From NCBI RefSeq assembly GCF_006494715.1, contig NZ_CP041151.1:3410001-3474000 (forward strand): a stretch of 64,000 nt of DNA, in the 5' to 3' direction. The notes under the pieces are model-generated. The model searched no databases, was not told the origin of the DNA, and saw only the letters and a program-made list of their open reading frames with translations. Positions 1 through 8,876 of the stretch are shown here, piece by piece. Position numbers and translations under genes: made by a program. Positions within the stretch are counted from its first letter, which is position 1. Each line of letters opens with the position of its first letter. The DNA comes from Shewanella sp. SNU WT4 (GTDB lineage Bacteria; Pseudomonadota; Gammaproteobacteria; Enterobacterales; Shewanellaceae).

Positions 1-54
1 CAATATAAACCTTTAATAAGGCCTTGGGTTCGCCAAGACCTTGCGGGTTTAGGC

Positions 55-1383
55 TCATTTTTTACCTTTAGTGGATTTAAATTGACTCATACCGGTTTTA
101 GCCATAGTGCGACGATTGGCCTGCTTATCGCGCGGCGCCCGCTTACTAGTCCCAGTTGCTACTGTATCTGTGACTGCAAAGCCTTCTAAGGCCAATAAAG
201 GTAACGCCCGCTGGGTTAAGGCTCTAATCGCATCTAGCGCTGAAGCATCGGCATGACACACTAATGAAATAGCCTGCCCAGTTAGACCCGCGCGCCCAGT
301 GCGACCACATCGATGAACATAAACTGGCGCATGCTGCGGTAAATCCAGATTAATCACCACAGGTAACCCTTCCAGATGAATACCGCGCGCTAATAAATCT
401 GTGGCCACCAGCACAGCTATCTTACCGGCTTTAAATGCCGCTAAGGTTTGGTTGCGCACTTCTTGGGTTTGTTTACCATGGAGCGCCGCCGCATTAATGC
501 CAGCCTTATTCAGCTTTTTAGCAAAGGCTTCGACATCATCGCGGGCGCTAATAAATACCAAGGCTTGTGGCCATTGATGCTTAACTAATAACGCCTCAAG
601 CGCCTTAGCTTTGCTGCCTTTATTGACTAAATATAAGGTTTCTGCAATCTCAGCTACCACAGCATTAGTAGTGTGCGCTGTGATGCGCTGCGCTTGCTTC
701 TTTAACAGCTGCGACAATAGTGACTCTAAACCACTTGGCAAAGTGGCTGAAAACAATAAGGTTTGACGTTCAAGCGGAATAAATTCCAGCAATTGCTGTA
801 TGTCTGGCCAAAACCCCATTTCTAATAATCTATCGGCTTCATCCAGCACTAAATGGCTTAACTGCTGCAGCTGCAAACCATCACAGCTTAATTCGCCCTG
901 CTTTAATAACTCAAGTAAACGCCCAGGAGTGGCCACTATTAACTGCGGCTTGGCTGCGAGCGCTGCCAATTGCTTTTCAATATCAACCCCGCCGCACAAG
1001 GTCGCAATCTCAATTTCTAGCGCTTGGGCTATGAGCAATAAGGCTTCCGTCACCTGAGCTGCTAGCTCGCGCGTTGGCACCACGATTAAGGCTCGAACGG
1101 CTGATTCATCAAGCGCGGTATCAGCGTCTGAGCGCTTATTCTTTATTTGAAAGTTGGCTTGATAAATGGCTTGTAGCACTGGCAAACCAAAGGCCAAGGT
1201 TTTACCGCTACCAGTTTGCGCCAACGCCAACACATCTTGTTGAGTTAAAATGGCAGGAATGGCTAATTGCTGCACCTTAGTTGGCTGCGTCATCGTCGCA
1301 GGAAGTGCTGCTATGATGGCAGCATCGACTCCAAGCTGTGAAAAGGTAAATGAATTAAGGGAACAAAGCTCAGCAGTCGTCAT
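55..1383 (-). CDS. DEAD-box ATP-dependent RNA helicase
   Basis: The predicted protein of about 442 residues is a superfamily 2 RNA helicase that would unwind RNA duplexes during ribosome assembly or RNA decay. Visible motifs in order are the Q-motif region (QPTKVQQLAIP), Walker A AQTGSGKT, PTRELAAQ, TPGRLLEL, the DEAD box (LDEADRLLEMGF), SAT, and the C-terminal HRCGRTGRAG. The last normally reads HRIGRTGR, so the Cys is a small deviation. The tail is short and basic. A start at 1383 (MTTAEL) is preferred to the in-frame start 21 bp upstream because homologues begin close to the Q motif. The exact subfamily (RhlE-like or a Shewanella/Vibrio-specific one) is not resolved. Confidence 0.9.
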   Translation of the reverse strand: MTTAELCSLNSFTFSQLGVDAAIIAALPATMTQPTKVQQLAIPAILTQQDVLALAQTGSGKTLAFGLPVLQAIYQANFQIKNKRSDADTALDESAVRALIVVPTRELAAQVTEALLLIAQALEIEIATLCGGVDIEKQLAALAAKPQLIVATPGRLLELLKQGELSCDGLQLQQLSHLVLDEADRLLEMGFWPDIQQLLEFIPLERQTLLFSATLPSGLESLLSQLLKKQAQRITAHTTNAVVAEIAETLYLVNKGSKAKALEALLVKHQWPQALVFISARDDVEAFAKKLNKAGINAAALHGKQTQEVRNQTLAAFKAGKIAVLVATDLLARGIHLEGLPVVINLDLPQHAPVYVHRCGRTGRAGLTGQAISLVCHADASALDAIRALTQRALPLLALEGFAVTDTVATGTSKRAPRDKQANRRTMAKTGMSQFKSTKGKK

Positions 1384-1711
1384 AGCAACACCGGATAAAA
1401 ACATGGGTGCGGAAGTTTACTCAGAGTCACCCTCGAATACCAATTTAGTTTGGCTTATTCCTTTGGCCTCATAAGCCATCAATGGTTACTGCCGAGTTCA
1501 ACACCCTCTAGTTCGCCAATCAATCCTAACGGGCGCAGCATAACAATTGTCCCCGTGCGCCAAGAACTTACGCCTATTCCCATACGGATTAATGCATTGA
1601 ACGCAATTTCGCCACCTTTTATTTCGATAAATGCAGAAACATCTATTGCGAATAGGATGAATGAAAACTATTATTCTGGAAAATTAGAAATGAATTAATC
1701 AAGAGGTACCA
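1384..1711. other. Intergenic region between divergent helicase and permease genes
   Basis: This 328-bp gap must hold promoters for two divergent genes. A 13-bp palindrome CTATTGCGAATAG lies at 1643-1655, about 56 bp before the permease start, and could be an operator. I recognise no known regulator box here, and the open frame running through it has no coding character. An AAGAGG ribosome-binding site precedes the permease. Confidence 0.4.
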
Positions 1712-2803
1712 ATGAGTCCGGAAATTATTGCCATGGCAAAAGAAACGGCGAGCATGTTTGCCTTGTTGGTCGTTGAGTTAACCTTGTTATTTCTTGCCAT
1801 CAGCTATCTGGTTGGCGTTATTCAAGAATATATCAGCCCTGCCAAAGTCCAAGCCATATTAAGCTCGCGCAATGGCAAAGGCTATGTGATCGCCGCCTTA
1901 CTTGGGTCTATTACCCCGTTTTGCTCTTGCTCCACCATCCCATTCTTAAAGGGCCTACTGCGAGCCCGCGCGGGTTTTGGCCCTATGATGGTGTTTTTAT
2001 TGGCAAGCCCCTTACTTAACCCGATTATTATCGGCTTATTTGTGGTCACCTTTGGCGTTAAAGTGGCATTATTTTACTTTGCCATAGCCATGGGGGTGTC
2101 TGTCATTGCAGACTATGCACTTGAAAAATTAGGCTTTGAGCGCTACGTGCGAAAAGAAGCTTACTCGCAGTCAGACGCAGCTTCATGCTGTGACACTCAA
2201 GCTGTGATAAGTCCTTGCTGCGAAGTAAAAGCGACGCCTAAGACAAATGAAGCTATTACCGCTGCCAATACAGCTGCAAGCAACTCATGTTGTACGCCCA
2301 AACCTGCAGCAATAGTACCTGCAAACAGCTCATGCTGCGAAAACGCGCCAGCCGTTGTCGCGACTGCAGGTTGCACGAGTCAAACGCCGAAAATCGCTGA
2401 GTTAAGCCGCTGGATGCGGGTGTGGAATACAAGCTGGAAGGATTTTAAACAAGTACTGCCTTACCTGTTTGTGGGTATTTTATTAGGCTCAATGATCTAC
2501 GGTTTTATTCCGACTGACTTAATAGTGCAATACGCCGGTGAAGCCAAATGGTATGCCATTCCAGTGGCCGCCATCATAGGTATTCCACTGTACCTGCGCG
2601 CCGAAGCCGTTATTCCGTTAAGCGCCGCGTTAGTGCAAAAAGGCATGGCAATGGGCTCTGTCATGGCGTTAATTATTGGGAGTGCTGGTGCGAGTTTGAC
2701 TGAAGTTATTCTGCTAAAAGCTATCTTTAAAAATCAGATGATTATTACTTTCTTGGCGGTAATTTTAAGCATGGCGATGGCTGCCGGTTACCTCTATAGC
2801 TAG
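1712..2803 (+). CDS. DUF318/ArsP-type permease with Cys-Cys repeat loop
   Basis: This 363-residue polytopic membrane protein belongs to the permease family (DUF318, YraQ/ArsP type) that includes methylarsenite exporters. Several hydrophobic segments fill residues 15-135 and 250-362. The family signature PFCSCSTIPF is at 69-78 with Cys71 and Cys73, and SPLLNP is at 99-104. Between the two membrane halves lies a polar loop (about 148-235) with four Cys-Cys pairs at 159/160, 169/170, 193/194 and 208/209, plus Cys221. Such pairs suggest thiol-based metal or metalloid binding, which is an inference. No arsR, arsB or arsC gene is adjacent, so the substrate is uncertain. RBS AAGAGG lies just upstream of the ATG. 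Confidence 0.8.
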   Translation: MSPEIIAMAKETASMFALLVVELTLLFLAISYLVGVIQEYISPAKVQAILSSRNGKGYVIAALLGSITPFCSCSTIPFLKGLLRARAGFGPMMVFLLASPLLNPIIIGLFVVTFGVKVALFYFAIAMGVSVIADYALEKLGFERYVRKEAYSQSDAASCCDTQAVISPCCEVKATPKTNEAITAANTAASNSCCTPKPAAIVPANSSCCENAPAVVATAGCTSQTPKIAELSRWMRVWNTSWKDFKQVLPYLFVGILLGSMIYGFIPTDLIVQYAGEAKWYAIPVAAIIGIPLYLRAEAVIPLSAALVQKGMAMGSVMALIIGSAGASLTEVILLKAIFKNQMIITFLAVILSMAMAAGYLYS

Positions 2804-2888
2804 GGCGGGATCATACTTTGTTAACAGTAGGGAACTTCTTCGTATCTGCATGATCTGATTGGGCATGTTATTCTACTGAGCCTAATTC

Positions 2889-3194
2889 ATGTCCTTATTT
2901 GAACACTTGAAACTCATCGAAGACCCTCGCTCCCACATCAACCTAAACCATGATTTAGTTGATATTATTTTTCTCGTTTTAGCCGCTATCGCTTCAGGTT
3001 GTGATGGCTGGCAAGCTGTCGAAGAATTCGCCCAAGAGAACCTATCTTGGCTGCGAAAGCATCGAGATTTTGATAACGGGATCCCTACTCGGCATTCCAT
3101 TGCTCGGATCATTAAAGTCTTTACCTGTGAGGCTTATGCCCCCTTTCTTTTTAATAAGATAGCAATTTACCCTAACCATAAAATGACAACATAG
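2889..3194 (+). pseudogene. Truncated ISAs1-family transposase (N-terminal fragment)
   Basis: The first ~75 residues match the N-terminal domain (DDE_Tnp_1-associated) of ISAs1-family transposases, with the typical opening MSLFEHLKLIEDPR, a hydrophobic IIFLVLAAIASGCDGW segment and RHSIARIIK. A normal ISAs1 transposase is about 370 residues and includes a DDE catalytic domain. Here similarity stops near residue 76 and an unrelated tail leads to a stop at residue 102, so no catalytic domain remains. I found no clear terminal inverted repeats. It is a dead remnant left by deletion, sitting between the permease and a gene that is itself damaged. Confidence 0.8.
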
Positions 3195-3213
3195 CCCATT
3201 AGGTATGCGGCTC

Positions 3214-3689
3214 TTAGTTTTTCTTGGCTTTTAACAGCTCGATTTGCCTATCTATGGATGCCACTTGAGTTTCAGCGGCTTGGGTCACGGCTAATTGTTC
3301 TTGGGCTAAACTCTGCTCCCAAGTGGCTCCGGCTAAGTTGTTACTAGCGTATTGGCGACTTTCACGTAAAGCCGTAAACGCTTATCACGCATAGCAATCA
3401 CTTGCTTTCTGTCATTCTCTAACTTGATTATTTCTCGGCTTGTTTGCTGCTTGGCAATATAACGAGTAATTTCTGATTGCTTATCAGCGGCGGTATCTGT
3501 ATGCGCAATAGGATGTGAAATACTGTCACTCGATTTAATAATATTGCCAATACCGCTAAAATCCACTGGCGAGCTATTTTCATTGCAAGGGGCATCTTGA
3601 TATTTACCATCGGCGCATTTATACACTTCAGTGGAGGCAAACGCAGTAGAAGAGAGCATGACTAGCAGTAATAGTTTGTTCCCATTCAT
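3214..3689 (-). pseudogene. DUF4124-type periplasmic protein, frameshifted
   Basis: An N-terminal signal peptide (MNGNKLLLLVMLSSTAFA) is followed by a DUF4124-like segment with EVYKCADGKYQDAPC. The ATG at 3689 has a GAGG site 8 bp upstream and is better than the TTG at 3701. As read, the frame ends at 3333 after DKRLRLYVKV. Shifting frame near 3364-3380 gives a natural continuation, ALRESRQYASNNLAGATW onward, with a coiled-coil-like Gln/Glu-rich tail ending in KAKKN and a stop at 3214-3216. The whole span is two bases over a multiple of three, as expected for one missing base. Function of the family is unknown. Either a genuine pseudogene or a sequencing error. Confidence 0.7.
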
Positions 3690-3795
3690 AACACACCTCA
3701 ACCAGTGCCATTAATATCAGCATGTGAGTCAAGGTAGCTCAGCCTAGATAACAAAGCAATGACACCACAGCCCCCTATGCCTAAACGCCGCCAAT

Positions 3796-3826
3796 AAAAA
3801 ACCCCGCTAGGCTGACCTGCGGGGTT
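3796..3826 (-). terminator. Intrinsic terminator of dnaJ
   Basis: On the minus strand an 8-bp stem AACCCCGC/GCGGGGTT (3800-3807 with 3819-3826) with an 11-nt loop is followed by a run of six T. It lies just downstream of the dnaJ stop. Confidence 0.85.
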
Positions 3827-3857
3827 GTAGTTAACGCATTTGAATCTGAGATAGATT

Positions 3858-4994
3858 TTAGCTATTCAAGTCCTGAAAGAACTTCTTCACGCCATCAAAA
3901 AAGCCTTCGGCTTTCGGGCTGTGCTTGCGTGATTCACCGTTTAATGAGGCTTCAAACTCGCGTAACAGCTCTTTTTGTTTATCGCTCAGGCTCACTGGCG
4001 TTTCAACCACTACCTTACACAATAAATCACCAATAGCATGGCTACGCACTGATTTAACCCCTTTACCGCGCAAACGGAACATACGGCCGGTTTGCGTTTC
4101 AGTTGGGATCTTAAGGCTTACTTTACCATCTAACGTTGGCACTTGAACTTCACCGCCCAAGGCTGCCTTGCTGAAGGAAATAGGCACTTCACAGTACAAG
4201 TTATTACCATCGCGCACGAAAATTGGATGCTCGCGCACTGATACTTGAACGTATAAATCGCCAGATGCCGCGCCAAATTCGCCCGCTTCACCTTCGCCAG
4301 CTAAACGAATGCGATCGCCAGTATCAACCCCAGCAGGGATTTTAACGGATAAGGTCTTAGTTTTTTCAACTCGGCCTTCACCATGACACTTAGAGCAAGG
4401 ATCTTTAATGATCTTGCCACGGCCATGACAGGTTGGACACGCTTGATTAACGGCGAAGAAGCCTTGACGCATTTGCACTTGGCCAGCACCGTGACATGTG
4501 CCACAAGTGGTTGGGCTAGTGCCTTTTTTAGCACCTGTGCCGTCACAGACATCACAACCCGCTAAGGTTGGTATACGCAGTTCGCGGGTTAAACCACGGA
4601 CCGCTTCTTCTAAAGATAATTCGAGGTTGTAACGAAGGTCGGAACCGCGAGCCGCTTGACGCTGACCACCGCCACGACGACCACCGCCAAAAATATCACC
4701 GAACACATCACCGAAAATATCACCGAAATCGCCGCCGCCATTAAAGCCACCACCACCGCCGCGGTTAGGATCGACACCAGCATGACCAAACTGGTCATAA
4801 GCTGCTTTCTTGTCAGCGTCGGTTAAGATCTCGTAGGCTTCTTTAACTTCTTTAAAGTTGGCCTCGGCGTCTTTGTCATCTGGATTGCGATCCGGGTGAT
4901 ACTTCATCGCCAGGCGCTTATAGGCCTTCTTGATTTCGCGTTCGCTGGCATCTCTGCCGACGCTTAATACTTCGTAATAATCACGCTTTGACAT
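3858..4994 (-). CDS. dnaJ: Chaperone DnaJ (Hsp40)
   Basis: DnaJ is the cytoplasmic co-chaperone that delivers unfolded clients to DnaK and stimulates its ATPase. The 378-residue product has the full class-I architecture: J domain with HPD at 33-35, a Gly/Phe-rich linker (about 75-112), and four zinc motifs [24 protein letters not shown] and CSKCHGEG (Cys147/150, 164/167, 186/189, 200/203). A C-terminal substrate-binding region follows. It lies about 100 bp downstream of dnaK in the same direction, the classical dnaK-dnaJ order, and is probably co-transcribed with it from the heat-shock promoter. Confidence 0.98.
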   Translation of the reverse strand: MSKRDYYEVLSVGRDASEREIKKAYKRLAMKYHPDRNPDDKDAEANFKEVKEAYEILTDADKKAAYDQFGHAGVDPNRGGGGGFNGGGDFGDIFGDVFGDIFGGGRRGGGQRQAARGSDLRYNLELSLEEAVRGLTRELRIPTLAGCDVCDGTGAKKGTSPTTCGTCHGAGQVQMRQGFFAVNQACPTCHGRGKIIKDPCSKCHGEGRVEKTKTLSVKIPAGVDTGDRIRLAGEGEAGEFGAASGDLYVQVSVREHPIFVRDGNNLYCEVPISFSKAALGGEVQVPTLDGKVSLKIPTETQTGRMFRLRGKGVKSVRSHAIGDLLCKVVVETPVSLSDKQKELLREFEASLNGESRKHSPKAEGFFDGVKKFFQDLNS

Positions 4995-5095
4995 ATTCTT
5001 TGCTTTCTCTGCGCTTAACTTAGCTTTGCGGGCGTTAGAGTGACCTCATAACGCCCGCAGGGAAACAATAAGCAGGCACTTATGTGCCTAAGTTA

Positions 5096-7009
5096 TTATT
5101 TCTTATCGTCTTTCACTTCTTCAAACTCAGCATCAACTACATCGTCGCTTGCTGCTTTGCTGTTGTCAGCTTGAGCTTCGCCTTGTGAAGATTGTGCTTT
5201 AGCTTGAGCAATTTCCATCAACTTGGCAGAAGCTTCCATCAGCGCTTGAGAGTCTTTATCAATCGCTTCTTTGTCACTACCTTTGATGCTGATTTCCAGT
5301 GCCGCAATGGCAGCGTCAATCTTAGCTTTGTCATCGGCGCCCAGTGCATCACCCGCTTCAGTCACTTGCTTCTTGGTGGCATGAACCAGACCGTCAGCTT
5401 GGTTACGAGCTTGAACCAGCTCTTCAAACTTCTTGTCTTCATCAGCGTGAGCTTCAGCGTCACGTACCATTTGTGCAACTTCTTCATCAGACAGACCAGA
5501 AGAGGCTTTGATGGTGATGTCTTGTGACTTACCAGTTTTCTTGTCTTTAGCAGACACGTGCAGAATACCGTCAGAGTCGATATCGAAAGTCACTTCAATT
5601 TGTGGCGTGCCACGTTGAGCAGGCTCAATACCTTCTAAGTTGAACTGACCCAGTGACTTGTTAGCTTGGGCTTGCTTACGCTCACCTTGAAGTACGTGAA
5701 TAGTCACGGCACTTTGGTTGTCATCGGCAGTAGAGAAAGTCTGCTGCGCCTTAGTAGGAATAGTGGTGTTCTTCTCAATCAGCTTGGTCATCACGCTGCC
5801 CATGGTTTCAATACCCAGAGACAGTGGAGTCACGTCCAGCAGCAGTACGTCAGTAACGTCACCAGCCAGTACGCCCGCTTGAATTGCAGCGCCAACAGCT
5901 ACCGCTTCGTCAGGGTTCACGTCTTTACGTGGCTCTTTACCGAAGAAGTTAGTTACGGCTTCTTGTACTTTTGGCATACGGGTTTGACCGCCAACCAAAA
6001 TCACTTCATTGATGTCAGAGATAGATAAGTCAGCATCGGCCAGAGCAACTTTCAGCGGCTCTAAAGTGCGCTGAATTAAGTCTTCAACCAGTGACTCTAA
6101 CTTAGCACGAGTGATCTTAACCACTAAGTGCTTAGGACCAGTAGCATCAGCTGTGATGTATGGCAGGTTAACTTCAGTGTGGTTGGCGCTAGATAATTCA
6201 ATCTTAGCTTTTTCAGCCGCTTCTTTCAGACGTTGCATGGCTAATGGGTCGTTACGCAGATCCATGCCTTGCTCTTTCTTGAACTCGTCAGCCAGATACT
6301 TGATTAAACGATTGTCGAAGTCTTCACCACCTAAGTGGGTGTCACCGTTGGTAGCCAGAACTTCAAATGTCTGGTCGCCATCGTTGTTATCAATTTCGAT
6401 GATAGAGATATCGAAAGTACCGCCACCTAAGTCGTATACAGCAACAACGTTGTCGCCTTGCTTCTTATCGATACCGTAGGCTAATGCCGCAGCAGTAGGC
6501 TCGTTGATAATACGCTTAACTTCCAAACCTGCGATACGGCCAGCATCTTTAGTCGCTTGACGCTGTGAATCGTTGAAATAAGCAGGAACAGTAATAACCG
6601 CTTCAGTCACTGGCTCGCCCAGGAAATCTTCAGCAGTTTTCTTCATTTTCTTCAGGATTTCAGCAGAAACCTGTGGTGGAGCCATTTTCTTACCGCGGCT
6701 TTCTACCCAAGCATCGCCATTATCAGCTGCAATGATTTTGTAAGGCATGATGCTTACGTCACGCTGAACTTCGTCATCAGAAAAACGACGACCAATCAGA
6801 CGCTTGATGGCGAAAAAAGTATTAGCTGGGTTGGTCACGGCTTGACGCTTAGCTGGAGAACCCACTAATGTTTCTTCATCGGTGAAAGCGATGATAGAAG
6901 AGGTAGTGCGTTCGCCTTCAGCATTCTCAATCACGCGAGCTTTGCCACCTTCAAGAACGGCTACACAAGAGTTAGTTGTACCTAAGTCGATACCAATAAT
7001 TTTACCCAT
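5096..7009 (-). CDS. dnaK: Chaperone DnaK (Hsp70)
   Basis: DnaK is the main cytoplasmic Hsp70, an ATP-driven folding chaperone. The 637-residue product starts [15 protein letters not shown] and shows the nucleotide-binding domain signatures ([26 protein letters not shown]), the interdomain linker [14 protein letters not shown], the substrate-binding domain and an acidic C-terminus [10 protein letters not shown]. The start at 7009 is chosen because it gives the invariant N-terminus and has a GGAG site 8 bp upstream; the longer frame adds seven unrelated residues. No grpE is adjacent. Downstream dnaJ makes the standard pair. Confidence 0.98.
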   Translation of the reverse strand: MGKIIGIDLGTTNSCVAVLEGGKARVIENAEGERTTSSIIAFTDEETLVGSPAKRQAVTNPANTFFAIKRLIGRRFSDDEVQRDVSIMPYKIIAADNGDAWVESRGKKMAPPQVSAEILKKMKKTAEDFLGEPVTEAVITVPAYFNDSQRQATKDAGRIAGLEVKRIINEPTAAALAYGIDKKQGDNVVAVYDLGGGTFDISIIEIDNNDGDQTFEVLATNGDTHLGGEDFDNRLIKYLADEFKKEQGMDLRNDPLAMQRLKEAAEKAKIELSSANHTEVNLPYITADATGPKHLVVKITRAKLESLVEDLIQRTLEPLKVALADADLSISDINEVILVGGQTRMPKVQEAVTNFFGKEPRKDVNPDEAVAVGAAIQAGVLAGDVTDVLLLDVTPLSLGIETMGSVMTKLIEKNTTIPTKAQQTFSTADDNQSAVTIHVLQGERKQAQANKSLGQFNLEGIEPAQRGTPQIEVTFDIDSDGILHVSAKDKKTGKSQDITIKASSGLSDEEVAQMVRDAEAHADEDKKFEELVQARNQADGLVHATKKQVTEAGDALGADDKAKIDAAIAALEISIKGSDKEAIDKDSQALMEASAKLMEIAQAKAQSSQGEAQADNSKAASDDVVDAEFEEVKDDKK

Positions 7010-7104
7010 GGGGGATCTCCAAAAACTCAAACTATTATTTGTGACGATTAAATCTGAAGGAGAAAACAGCCGCTCACTTCAAGGTTCAACCTCTGTTAAC
7101 TGAT

Positions 7105-7134
7105 ATATTGGGATAGCATTTTAAAAAACAAGGG
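7105..7134 (-). promoter_or_regulatory. Candidate sigma-32 heat-shock promoter of dnaK
   Basis: On the minus strand CCCTTG (7129-7134) and CCCAATAT (7105-7112) resemble the sigma-32 consensus (CTTGAAA and CCCCATNT). About 13 bp separate CTTGTTT from CCCAATA. The site is about 95 bp before the dnaK start, which fits the known regulation of this operon. It is read by eye and the -35 element is imperfect. Confidence 0.6.
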
Positions 7135-7251
7135 CAGGTTTAAAAATTTTTATCTAATTTAACGAAGAATGGGTGCCAATGGGTATAATGCAGCCACATT
7201 TAGCCTTGAGCTAGCGCGAATGCGGCTCAATTGTTTGTGAAAGGACTCCGT

Positions 7252-8172
7252 GTGAAGCCCCATCATCTTGCTTATTGTTTTGGTCTCGCCGCCATCTTAC
7301 TGTGGTCAACGGTCGCCACCGCTTTTAAAATCGCCCTGGGATTTTTTACCCCACTGCAATTAGTATTTGTAGCCACTGTCACCTCCATTGTGACCTTAGG
7401 CGCACTGGTGTTAGTGCAAGGCAAGCGCCATCTCATTGCTCGGCAATTTATGCGCAGCCCGTGGCTTTACCTGCAAACCGGCTTACTCAATCCCTTTTTA
7501 TATTATTTAGTGTTATTTAAAGCCTATGACTTACTGCCCGCGCAGCAAGCCTTAGCGCTCAATTATACTTGGGCGATTTTACTGCCACTGCTAGCCGTAC
7601 CGTTACTTGGACAAACGCTACGTAAGAGCGATTTAATTGCAGCCGTGACCGCTTATATTGGCGTAGTAATTATTGCTACCGGCGGCGAGTTGGCAGGATT
7701 AGAGTTTGAGCAACCTGTCGGCGTACTACTAGCGCTCGCCAGCACAGTATTGTGGTGCTTGTATTGGATAGTAAATACCAAAGATAAGGGGGATGCCGTC
7801 GTTAGCTTGTTATTAAGCTTTTGTATTAGTCTGCCTTTTATTAGCTTAGCGTTAGCGCTGACGCAGCCACTGCCAAGCTTCTCACTTGAAGCATTAGCGG
7901 CGGGTATTTATGTGGGCTTATTTGAAATGGGCATCACCTTTGTGTTGTGGCTCTTAGCGTTAAAGAATGCCAAGAGCGCGTCACAACTCAGCACCTTAGT
8001 ATTTTTAACGCCGCTCTTATCTATGGCATTAATCGCGCTCATTCTTAAAGAGCAAATAGTGACTGCCACTTTTGTCGGCATGGGATTTATCTTAAGCGCC
8101 CTCGCCTTACAGCAACTACTGCCTAAGCTGTTGCTTAAAATAAGCAGTAAGCAGGCACAAGTTAAACGCTGA
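7252..8172 (+). CDS. DMT-superfamily transporter (EamA type)
   Basis: A ~306-residue membrane protein with about ten hydrophobic segments in two repeated halves, typical of the EamA drug/metabolite transporter family. The first segment begins FGLAAILLWSTVATAFKIAL, a common family opening, and the second half includes GLFEMGITFVLWLLALK. Substrate is unknown; relatives export amino acids or metabolites. The GTG at 7252 is preferred because AAGGA lies 7 bp upstream and it removes an odd MFVKGLR extension. It is divergent from dnaK and followed in the same direction by ybaK. Confidence 0.85.
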   Translation: MKPHHLAYCFGLAAILLWSTVATAFKIALGFFTPLQLVFVATVTSIVTLGALVLVQGKRHLIARQFMRSPWLYLQTGLLNPFLYYLVLFKAYDLLPAQQALALNYTWAILLPLLAVPLLGQTLRKSDLIAAVTAYIGVVIIATGGELAGLEFEQPVGVLLALASTVLWCLYWIVNTKDKGDAVVSLLLSFCISLPFISLALALTQPLPSFSLEALAAGIYVGLFEMGITFVLWLLALKNAKSASQLSTLVFLTPLLSMALIALILKEQIVTATFVGMGFILSALALQQLLPKLLLKISSKQAQVKR

Positions 8173-8257
8173 CCAAAAGTTTTAAGCCACTGTGAATCAT
8201 TTTAAAGCCGCGAGCTAACACGCTCGCGCGCCTGTCACAACTTAACAAGGTGGAATT

Positions 8258-8737
8258 ATGACACCCGCAACTGTCGCCGCAAAAATAGCTAAACTCGCGT
8301 TTAATTTACATGAGTATCATCACGATAAAGATGTCCACGACTTTGGTAATGAAGTTACTGAAAAATTAGGGCTAGACCCGCATCAAGTCTTTAAAACTTT
8401 AATGGTGGCGGAATCGGCCACCGGCGCCCCCGTCGCTGTCGCCTTAGTACCTGTGAGCCAGCAATTAAACTTAAAAGCCTTGGCCAAAACCTTAGGGCTT
8501 AAGAAGCTTAATATGGCATCTATTAACGAAGCGCAAAAAAGTTCGGGTTATTTAGTGGGCGGCATTAGCGCCTTAGGCCAAAAAAAGCAGCTGAAAACTG
8601 TGATTGATGCATCGGCGGCAAGCTTTGATCTCATTTATATCAGTGCTGGCAAGCGTGGCCTACAAATGTCACTCAATGCCAATGAGCTAGCTAAAGCGCT
8701 GCGAGCCCAGTTTGCGGCCATCGCCACCGCCGAATGA
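8258..8737 (+). CDS. ybaK: Cys-tRNA(Pro)/Cys-tRNA(Cys) deacylase YbaK
   Basis: The product of 159 residues belongs to the YbaK/ProX-like editing family, which hydrolyses Cys mischarged on tRNA(Pro) in trans. Features include the N-terminal YHHDKDVHDFGNEVTEKLG region, DPHQVFKTLM, and LVGGISALGQKK with the GxxSP-like loop degenerate as GGISALG. Length matches the family (about 159 in E. coli). The TGA stop lies inside the first unit of a 7-bp tandem array, so changes in repeat number would not affect the protein. Confidence 0.9.
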   Translation: MTPATVAAKIAKLAFNLHEYHHDKDVHDFGNEVTEKLGLDPHQVFKTLMVAESATGAPVAVALVPVSQQLNLKALAKTLGLKKLNMASINEAQKSSGYLVGGISALGQKKQLKTVIDASAASFDLIYISAGKRGLQMSLNANELAKALRAQFAAIATAE

Positions 8738-8789
8738 TTACTGATTACTGATTACTGATTACTGATTACTGATTACTGATTACTGATTA
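8735..8789. repeat. Tandem heptanucleotide repeat (TGATTAC) x7.9
   Basis: Seven perfect copies of TGATTAC occupy 8735-8783, followed by a partial TGATTA to 8789. The first TGA is the ybaK stop codon. Because 7 is not divisible by 3, TGA recurs in all three forward frames, so the array is a multi-frame stop cassette. It sits between ybaK and the shared terminator with proA. Confidence 0.95.
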
Positions 8790-8802
8790 AAACGCTAATA
8801 AC

Positions 8803-8829
8803 AAAAAGGTCGCCGCGGCGACCTTTTTT
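8803..8829. terminator. Bidirectional terminator between ybaK and proA
   Basis: The perfect stem AAAAAGGTCGCC / GGCGACCTTTTT with a GC-rich tip is followed by T runs on both strands. It separates the convergent ybaK (+) and proA (-) genes. Confidence 0.9.
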
Positions 8830-8876
8830 GATGCTATTGGTAACAGCTAAACTTATCAGCCATTGGCTGCTTAAGC

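Noticed and set aside
1450..1698. 82-codon open frame upstream of the permease
   Set aside because: Low-complexity, Ile/Ser/Pro-rich translation with no RBS or domain; probably chance in the promoter region.
4610..4798. Open frames opposite or out of phase with dnaJ and dnaK
   Set aside because: They overlap highly conserved genes and give no recognisable protein; shadows of biased codon use.
8735..8789. CRISPR array
   Set aside because: Unit is only 7 bp with no spacers; simple tandem repeat. No other repeat-spacer pattern was seen in the window.
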